Source of the DNA: an uncultured Oscillospiraceae bacterium | GTDB lineage: Bacteria > Bacillota > Clostridia > Oscillospirales > Oscillospiraceae | NCBI GenBank assembly: GCA_900769995.1 | Contig: CAAGIT010000092.1 | Coordinates: 1 to 9,676 of the forward strand | DNA: 9,676 nt | Direction: 5' to 3' | Shown: positions 5,684 through 9,676 of the stretch, piece after piece | Numbering within the stretch: the stretch's first letter is position 1 | Layout: the number at the start of each line of letters is the position of its first letter | The notes under the pieces: generated by a model | Databases searched by the model: none | What the model was told of the DNA's origin: nothing | What the model saw: only the letters and a program-made list of their open reading frames with translations | Position numbers and translations under genes: made by a program

Positions 5684-6001
5684 TTAAATAATGTACGCCG
5701 CTTCCAGTGCGGCAGGCTTACAGCTTGCAGACGGGAGCTGGGTCTGCGGGGGGAAAAGAGAAGCCGCCTTCTGCTGCATGGCGGTGTTCAGCTCGGACAG
5801 CTCCCTGCCGCTCAAAGCGCCGAACGCCTTTTGGAGCAGCTCCTCCGAGGCTCCGAAATCGAGCAGCAGCCCGAGCGCGACCGTTTTGCGCAGCAGCTCT
5901 GTCTGCTGCTCTCTGCCGAAGGCGGCCTCCTTCTCCAGCGCGGACAGCGCCTCATGCAACGCCGGTGTGCCGGATTTTTGCACAAGCTCCTGTAAGGTCA
6001 T
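5684..6001 (-). CDS. In-frame scaffold protein from an internal start
   Basis: An ATG at 5999-6001 inside the protease gene, in the same frame, is preceded by AAAGGAGGTGA. It would give a 105-residue protein equal to the C-terminal part of the protease. The product is Glu/Leu/Ala-rich and predicted helical (EALSALEKEAAFGREQQ, then ELLQKAFGALSGRELSELNT) with a proline-containing tail, as expected of a capsid scaffold. Lambda makes its scaffold Nu3 in the same way inside the protease gene C, and the gene order here is the same. This is an inference from the start signal and the helical composition; the shorter protein has not been shown. Confidence 0.7.
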   Translation of the reverse strand: MTLQELVQKSGTPALHEALSALEKEAAFGREQQTELLRKTVALGLLLDFGASEELLQKAFGALSGRELSELNTAMQQKAASLFPPQTQLPSASCKPAALEAAYII

Positions 6002-6592
6002 GCACTCACCTCCTTTGACCGCCTTCAGAACGCCGGCATTGCGCTGGGCAGGCACGGCGACGAAGGAAAATTCATAGGCATCGGTCGGGTCGCACAGGAC
6101 GGCAACGCAGGTGCTTCCGCCGTAATCGACCCCCTTGTGATGCACGCAGGCGCCATAGGGCTCGCCGCAGACGGAGCAAACGACCCGCTCCATCGCGCAG
6201 CCGACCGATACCTCCTTTCGGATCCCGCCCTCGATCTGCGCGATGATGCCGTCATTTTCGGGCAGACGCAGCATATAGCAGTGGGCGCGGATGAAGCTCA
6301 CACCGGCCTCGGAACAGACCTCCGTGTCAAAAATACGGGCAATTTGCCGATCGGCAGACCATTCGTGGTCAACGATCCCGGTTTTGCCGCGGAACAGCTC
6401 TGCCAAGACGGGCAGTGCAGCGGTGTCAAAGCGCTCAAAGTCGCGGTCGGGCAGGTCGTCGCACAGTCGGACGCTGAAATAATAGACCTGCTCCGCGGTG
6501 AGCGGGGATTTGGTGTAGGCATTGATTTTGGCAAGCTGCGCCGCATCCGGCGTGCCGGAGGCAAGGACGCTTGCCGCTTTTTGGTAGTTCAA
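5684..6592 (-). CDS. Capsid maturation protease with scaffold-like C-terminus
   Basis: The 302-residue protein appears to combine a prohead protease (about 1-190) and a scaffold-like helical tail (about 198-302). Candidate catalytic residues are H76 in VDHEW and S129 in KEVSVGC, the spacing expected of HK97-type (S78-like) proteases. The later EFSFVAVPAQRNAG (174-187) is the usual closing motif. An unusual zinc-binding-type insert C-X2-C-X6-C-X-H (C139, C142, C149, H151, with H152 next to it) sits after the serine. The protease would trim the scaffold and capsid proteins during assembly. The start is TTG at 6590-6592, overlapping the portal region with GGAGTGA ahead. A strong internal ribosome site (6006-6016) predicts a separate scaffold protein from M198. 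Confidence 0.8.
   Translation of the reverse strand: MNYQKAASVLASGTPDAAQLAKINAYTKSPLTAEQVYYFSVRLCDDLPDRDFERFDTAALPVLAELFRGKTGIVDHEWSADRQIARIFDTEVCSEAGVSFIRAHCYMLRLPENDGIIAQIEGGIRKEVSVGCAMERVVCSVCGEPYGACVHHKGVDYGGSTCVAVLCDPTDAYEFSFVAVPAQRNAGVLKAVKGGECMTLQELVQKSGTPALHEALSALEKEAAFGREQQTELLRKTVALGLLLDFGASEELLQKAFGALSGRELSELNTAMQQKAASLFPPQTQLPSASCKPAALEAAYII
6006..6016 (-). promoter_or_regulatory. Internal Shine-Dalgarno for scaffold protein
   Basis: AAAGGAGGTGA matches the anti-Shine-Dalgarno complement at 10 of 11 positions and lies 4 nt before ATG 5999-6001 (7 nt from the GGAGG core). It is stronger than the site of the protease gene itself, which also has a weak TTG start. This predicts more scaffold than protease. 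Confidence 0.75.
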
Positions 6593-6596
6593 GCGA

Positions 6597-7724
6597 TCAC
6601 TCCTTCAAAAGTTGTGCGGTCTGGGCGCGGTACAGGCCCGCCTGAGCCTCCTCGACCATGTCCTGCAGGCAGATGTCGTCCCAGGCGATCTGCGCCGAAC
6701 CGCCGTAGCCGTTGAGCTGCAGCCACAGCTCGCAGATGCGTTCGAGCGCCGGCTCGACCGCACGGCGGATTGCCCAAAGCTCACTGGTCAAAAGGTCGGT
6801 CTGCTGCCGGCTCATGCGCTCCGTGCTCGACCAGCTCAGACCCAGCAAAAACGGCGGCAGACCGGTTTTCGCCACCAACTGCTCCAAAATCTGCCGGACA
6901 GGGATCTCGGAATCCAAAATCTGCCCGTCCGAGCCGATGACCCTGACGGACACATCGCCGACGGCGACAAAGTCGCGCACCACGCCGTTTTTGGCATCCT
7001 GCATCGCCGCCGACCATTCCCCCGCGATCGCACGCGCCTGATTTTCGGCAGTCGGGTGCTCCACCGCATCTGACGAGGGCTTGCAGACCACGGCGTAGCG
7101 GACATTGCCCGCACGCTCCCAGTTCGTCCCGACGGTGGTGAAAATTTTCAGCAGAATGTCGGTCAAAAACGGCATACTGCGCAGCAGGGACACGCCGTAA
7201 GGGCTGGACGGTTCGGGGTTCAGGGTCGTCAGCAGCAGCAAGTGCTGATACGGCAGCGGCCGCATCGCGCCGCTCTCATCGGGCGCGCACAGGACGGTAT
7301 CCAGAACGTTCGCACCCTCCTGAATCTGCACCGTGGCGACATCGCCCCAGCACACCGCCGCGAGCCGGCCGTTTGCAACGACCATCTCACCGATGGCGCG
7401 TCCGTAGGTCAGCAGGCTGTCGAGATAGGCGGTCAGAAAGCTGTGGATGCCGCGCTGACCGCGGCCGCAGGGCACGGTGCGCAGGAACTCGTTGAGCTTT
7501 GCCTCTCCGCGCGGACATTTGGCGGTAAATCCGCCGCAGAGCCGTACCAACTTCCCGATGGCGGCATCCAGAATCGGCACCGCCTCCCGCATCGAGCGGT
7601 AGAGAAGCACCTCACCGCCGCCGAGCGGGGTATAGGTTCGCATCGCCCCGAAGGGATGGGTCCGATCGCCGCGAAGCTGTGTCGCCGCCGTGGAAATCGC
7701 CGTTTCTTGCTTGCGTTTTTTCAT
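6597..7724 (-). CDS. Phage portal protein
   Basis: The 375-residue protein would form the dodecameric ring at one capsid vertex through which DNA enters. It follows the terminase large subunit, as in almost all tailed phages. The clip/stem region is suggested by LPPFLLGLSWSSTERMSRQQ and the following long helix SELWAIRRAVEPALERI (about 289-330). An earlier SPYGVSLLRSMPFLTDILLKIF (174-195) is a typical portal segment, as is YGRAIGEMVV (107-116). It is shorter than most portals (usually over 400 residues), mainly at the ends. ATG 7722-7724 has GGGGGTGAG ahead, 14 nt after the terminase stop. The exact family (SPP1 gp6-like or other) cannot be settled by eye. Confidence 0.82.
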   Translation of the reverse strand: MKKRKQETAISTAATQLRGDRTHPFGAMRTYTPLGGGEVLLYRSMREAVPILDAAIGKLVRLCGGFTAKCPRGEAKLNEFLRTVPCGRGQRGIHSFLTAYLDSLLTYGRAIGEMVVANGRLAAVCWGDVATVQIQEGANVLDTVLCAPDESGAMRPLPYQHLLLLTTLNPEPSSPYGVSLLRSMPFLTDILLKIFTTVGTNWERAGNVRYAVVCKPSSDAVEHPTAENQARAIAGEWSAAMQDAKNGVVRDFVAVGDVSVRVIGSDGQILDSEIPVRQILEQLVAKTGLPPFLLGLSWSSTERMSRQQTDLLTSELWAIRRAVEPALERICELWLQLNGYGGSAQIAWDDICLQDMVEEAQAGLYRAQTAQLLKE

Positions 7725-7738
7725 GTTCTCACCCCCTT

Positions 7739-8986
7739 TCAGCTATCGATGCTCCGCGCCACGCTGCAAACCGCAAAGCCGGATTCCCGTGCGGAGAGCA
7801 CCGTCGCGGCGAAATAGCGCATATCGTCCATGGCGTGATCGTGCTCCTTTTTCACCGCGTCGCGGCCGGCCTTGACGTCCCAGACGTACTGCTCCGTTTC
7901 GCGCAGACAGTCCACGCAGGTGTCGCAGATGACGATTTTTCCGCGCTTGAGCAGGTCAGACGTGCGGCGGATGCCCGAGATAACATCGTTATCCGCCTTT
8001 TTGACCGACCAGCCGCGCCGCTTGAGCAGCAGAATAAAGCTCGCCGCCGACGGGTCAACGATGACCGCCGTGATCTTTCTGCCTCCGGCAAGCGCTTCGA
8101 GGGCATCGGCATATTCCTCGTCGGTCATCTGCCGCATCTCACGCCGTGAGTCAAAATAGAACTCCTTGACCCGATACCAAACGCCCTTTTGCAGCCCCCA
8201 CAGGCCGAAGGAAGCCGGATTGACCGTGCCGTAGTCGCAGGAGATGTACCACTGCGCAAACTCACCGGCGGGTACCGGCGGCGCACTCGCGGCATCGAAG
8301 AAGTCATACACCCGACCCTCTGCCGCGACCCACTGCCCCAGCACGAACCGCCGGTAGAAAATGCCCGAATACAGCCGCGCATAGCGCTGCCGGATCTGGG
8401 GCGAGAGAGAGGGATTGTCCTCCATGGTGAAGTGCAGATACAGGCAGTTTCTCTGCTCCGCGCCCTGCACCCATTCGGTGTAAAACCAGTGATGCGGGCC
8501 TTCGGGGTTGCAGTTGAACCAAAGCCTGCTGCCCGTGACCGAGCAGCGCGCGCACGCCTGCTCGACAAAGCTGCGGGGCATCAGGGCGACCTCATCGAGC
8601 AGGACACCGGCAAAGGTAATGCCCTGGATTAGCGAGGACGAGCTTTCGTCACGTCCGCCGAAGATGTAAAAGTCATTGGTTTTGCCGCGATAGGTCGCAC
8701 GCACCAGATTTTCCGTCCGTTTTTCCGTCACCGTGAAGCCGATCGCCTTGAGCTTCGGCAGCAGCTCCGACAGGACATTGCGCCGCAGGGAGGAGATGGT
8801 CTTTCCGCAGACACCGAACCGTGCGCCCTTGAAATTCGTGCTCGCCCAGAGGAAAAAGCTCAGTCCCATGCACAGGGTCTTGCCCGAACGAACCGCACCG
8901 TCGCACACAATGGCTTCCTTTCCGAAATGCGGACTGGTCGGCCGCCACCAGTTCAGGACAATGCGCTGCTTTTTCGAGAATTTCAA
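7739..8986 (-). CDS. terL: Terminase large subunit (PBSX type)
   Basis: This 415-residue motor pumps DNA into the procapsid and cuts it. The Walker A GAVRSGKT is at 30-37, Walker B VLLDE ends at D131-E132, and the coupling motif is NCNPEGP at 158-164. The RNase H-like nuclease keeps its acidic residues: D251 in SCDYGTVNP, D311 in VDPSAASF, and D387/D388 in HAMDDMRY. All enzymatic motifs are intact, which argues against a decayed relic. The start is TTG at 8984-8986, overlapping the small-subunit stop (TTGA). There is little Shine-Dalgarno, so it is probably translated by coupling. The beginning KFSKKQ and the overall plan are those of PBSX-type terminases. Confidence 0.93.
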   Translation of the reverse strand: MKFSKKQRIVLNWWRPTSPHFGKEAIVCDGAVRSGKTLCMGLSFFLWASTNFKGARFGVCGKTISSLRRNVLSELLPKLKAIGFTVTEKRTENLVRATYRGKTNDFYIFGGRDESSSSLIQGITFAGVLLDEVALMPRSFVEQACARCSVTGSRLWFNCNPEGPHHWFYTEWVQGAEQRNCLYLHFTMEDNPSLSPQIRQRYARLYSGIFYRRFVLGQWVAAEGRVYDFFDAASAPPVPAGEFAQWYISCDYGTVNPASFGLWGLQKGVWYRVKEFYFDSRREMRQMTDEEYADALEALAGGRKITAVIVDPSAASFILLLKRRGWSVKKADNDVISGIRRTSDLLKRGKIVICDTCVDCLRETEQYVWDVKAGRDAVKKEHDHAMDDMRYFAATVLSARESGFAVCSVARSIDS

Positions 8987-9417
8987 TCGTCCGACGCATC
9001 CTCAGCGGCGGCGAAAAACGCCTCCGAGCAGCTTTCGCTATCGGTACCTGCGGCAAGGAGCTGTTCCAGGGCGCGGATGCGGTCGACGAGCTTGACCTCC
9101 ACCGTGCCTTTGTCGTTGCGTTTGACCTCGGACAGGAGCGACAGATCGAGCCTGTCCAGCTCGGGGTAGTCGAGCAGCACCAGCTTCACGCAGTCATTCG
9201 CCCGACCGAAGGCCAACTGCGCCAGCCGCCGCAGGACATCCTTGCGCGTGATGTCGCACTGCTCACGCTGCAGCTTCAGCTCCTTCTGCACCGCAGGGGT
9301 GGACAGCAGCCTTACGCCATCGGTGCGGCCGATGGCTTTTCCGGCAGTCTCGGCATCGAAGCAGCGCAGATATGCCGAGGCAAACTGCCGTTTTTCAGAC
9401 GGTAAATTCGGATTCAT
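8983..9417 (-). CDS. terS: Terminase small subunit
   Basis: The 144-residue protein would recognise the packaging site on DNA and regulate the large subunit. The first 60 residues start PNLPSEKRQFASAYLRCFDAETAGKAIG, a helix-turn-helix start typical of PBSX/terminase_2-type small subunits. The middle is helical (LRRLAQLAFGRANDCVKLV), and VEVKLVDRIRALEQLL (about 107-122) is the common C-terminal helix with VDRIRALE. The tail is acidic. ATG 9415-9417 has GAGGTGAT 5 nt ahead. It is the first gene of the operon; its stop overlaps the large-subunit start. Two terminators lie just upstream. Confidence 0.88.
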   Translation of the reverse strand: MNPNLPSEKRQFASAYLRCFDAETAGKAIGRTDGVRLLSTPAVQKELKLQREQCDITRKDVLRRLAQLAFGRANDCVKLVLLDYPELDRLDLSLLSEVKRNDKGTVEVKLVDRIRALEQLLAAGTDSESCSEAFFAAAEDASDD

Positions 9418-9444
9418 AGCATCACCTCATTCAAATTGGGGCGC

Positions 9445-9473
9445 AAAAAAAGCGTCCTCTTACCCGAGGACGC
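9445..9473 (-). terminator. Minus-strand terminator just upstream of terS (proximal)
   Basis: A perfect 8-bp stem (9466-9473 with 9452-9459, 6-nt loop) is followed on the minus strand by seven T residues (9445-9451). The plus side has no T-run. It ends 27 nt before the terS ATG. Confidence 0.85.
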
Positions 9474-9480
9474 AAAAACG

Positions 9481-9510
9481 AAAAAAATGCCCTGTTTCGT
9501 GCAACAGGGC
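9481..9510 (-). terminator. Minus-strand terminator upstream of terS (distal)
   Basis: A perfect 8-bp stem (9503-9510 with 9489-9496, 6-nt loop) is followed on the minus strand by A and then seven T residues (9481-9487). It forms a tandem pair with the proximal terminator. Either it ends a gene beyond the right edge or it gates expression of the capsid operon. Confidence 0.85.
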
Positions 9511-9551
9511 AAAAAAGAGTGGAAAAATCCGTCAATATTATGCAGGGGCCT

Positions 9552-9570
9552 GTAGGGGCGGCTATCCGCC
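9552..9570 (+). repeat. REP-like GTAG palindrome, single copy (short stem)
   Basis: GTAG at 9552-9555 is followed by GGCGG pairing with CCGCC (9557-9570, loop CTAT). It is a shortened version of the GGCGGCT-type element. A weaker GGACT/AGTCC hairpin follows at 9576-9593. Confidence 0.65.
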
Positions 9571-9608
9571 GTCTCGGACTGTCGATAAAGTCCGAAACCG
9601 TCAAAATC

Positions 9609-9671
9609 GTAGGGGCGGCTATCAGCCGCCTCTCAGACCGCCGTTTTCGGGACGGCAGACCCGTCCCCTAC
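9609..9671. repeat. REPIN-like inverted pair 3 (63 bp)
   Basis: GTAG at 9609-9612 leads into the GGCGGCT/AGCCGCC hairpin, identical to that of pair 1. The opposite-facing half is a GGGACGG/CCGTCCC hairpin (9649-9667) ending in CTAC at 9668-9671. Its two halves are the same two types, in the same order, as in pair 1 about 8 kb away. Confidence 0.75.
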
Positions 9672-9676
9672 GAAGA

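Noticed and set aside
9445..9510. Riboswitch or T-box leader for terS
   Set aside because: Only two simple terminator hairpins are present. There is no conserved ligand-binding core and no antiterminator alternative pairing that I can see.
9530..9545. CATAAT-like -10 box on the minus strand as a terS promoter
   Set aside because: No acceptable -35 lies 16-18 nt upstream, since the region is repeat sequence, and its transcript would still meet both terminators.
1557..9671. Phage att sites in the flanking repeats
   Set aside because: The repeats belong to a multi-copy family, enclose rpiB as well as the phage genes, and no integrase is present. They cannot be called att sites from this window.

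Overview
The window is a GC-rich chromosomal stretch, most likely from an uncultured or gut-type member of the Clostridia (Oscillospirales/Ruminococcaceae-like). The evidence is strong AGGAGGTG-type ribosome binding sites, sigma-A-like TATAAT boxes, Firmicutes-like Nth, Ung and RpiB proteins, and PBSX/Clostridium-type phage proteins. This taxonomic call is inference; no rRNA or other phylogenetic marker is present.

Left part (1-2410), host genes. nth (endonuclease III, minus) and ung (uracil-DNA glycosylase, plus) diverge from a compact control region with two identical extended -10 boxes and abutting -35 boxes. Both genes act in base excision repair. Downstream of ung lies a gene-free stretch (1496-1903) with a cluster of short palindromic repeats, each opening with GTAG, followed by a strong plus-strand terminator. 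rpiB (ribose-5-phosphate isomerase B, minus) follows, with its own promoter.

Middle and right (2412-9417), one minus-strand phage-type operon. In transcription order it encodes terminase small subunit, terminase large subunit, portal, capsid protease with a C-terminal scaffold-like region, a small decoration-like protein, major capsid protein, two head-tail connector-like proteins, a tail-terminator-like protein, a tail-tube-like protein and a small tail/baseplate-like protein. The order portal, protease/scaffold, decoration, capsid matches phage lambda. All frames are intact, genes overlap or nearly touch, and the terminase keeps its ATPase and nuclease residues. The operon ends in a clean terminator directly against the rpiB promoter. 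No tape measure, lysis, integrase, replication or regulatory gene is seen. It therefore looks like a self-contained DNA-packaging and capsid module: a capsid-forming satellite, a gene-transfer-agent-like or domesticated element, or a prophage remnant.

Right edge (9418-9676). Two back-to-back minus-strand terminators sit immediately upstream of the terminase gene, with no recognisable promoter between them and the gene. Beyond them is a second cluster of the same GTAG palindromes. The repeats form three inverted pairs of 62, 66 and 63 bp that look like REPINs.

The most interesting observations are: (1) the bounded tail-poor capsid module; (2) a near-perfect internal Shine-Dalgarno and ATG in the protease gene, predicting a separate in-frame scaffold protein as in lambda C/Nu3; (3) the tandem terminators that any upstream transcript must pass to express the module; and (4) REPIN-like repeats on both sides of rpiB plus the module.
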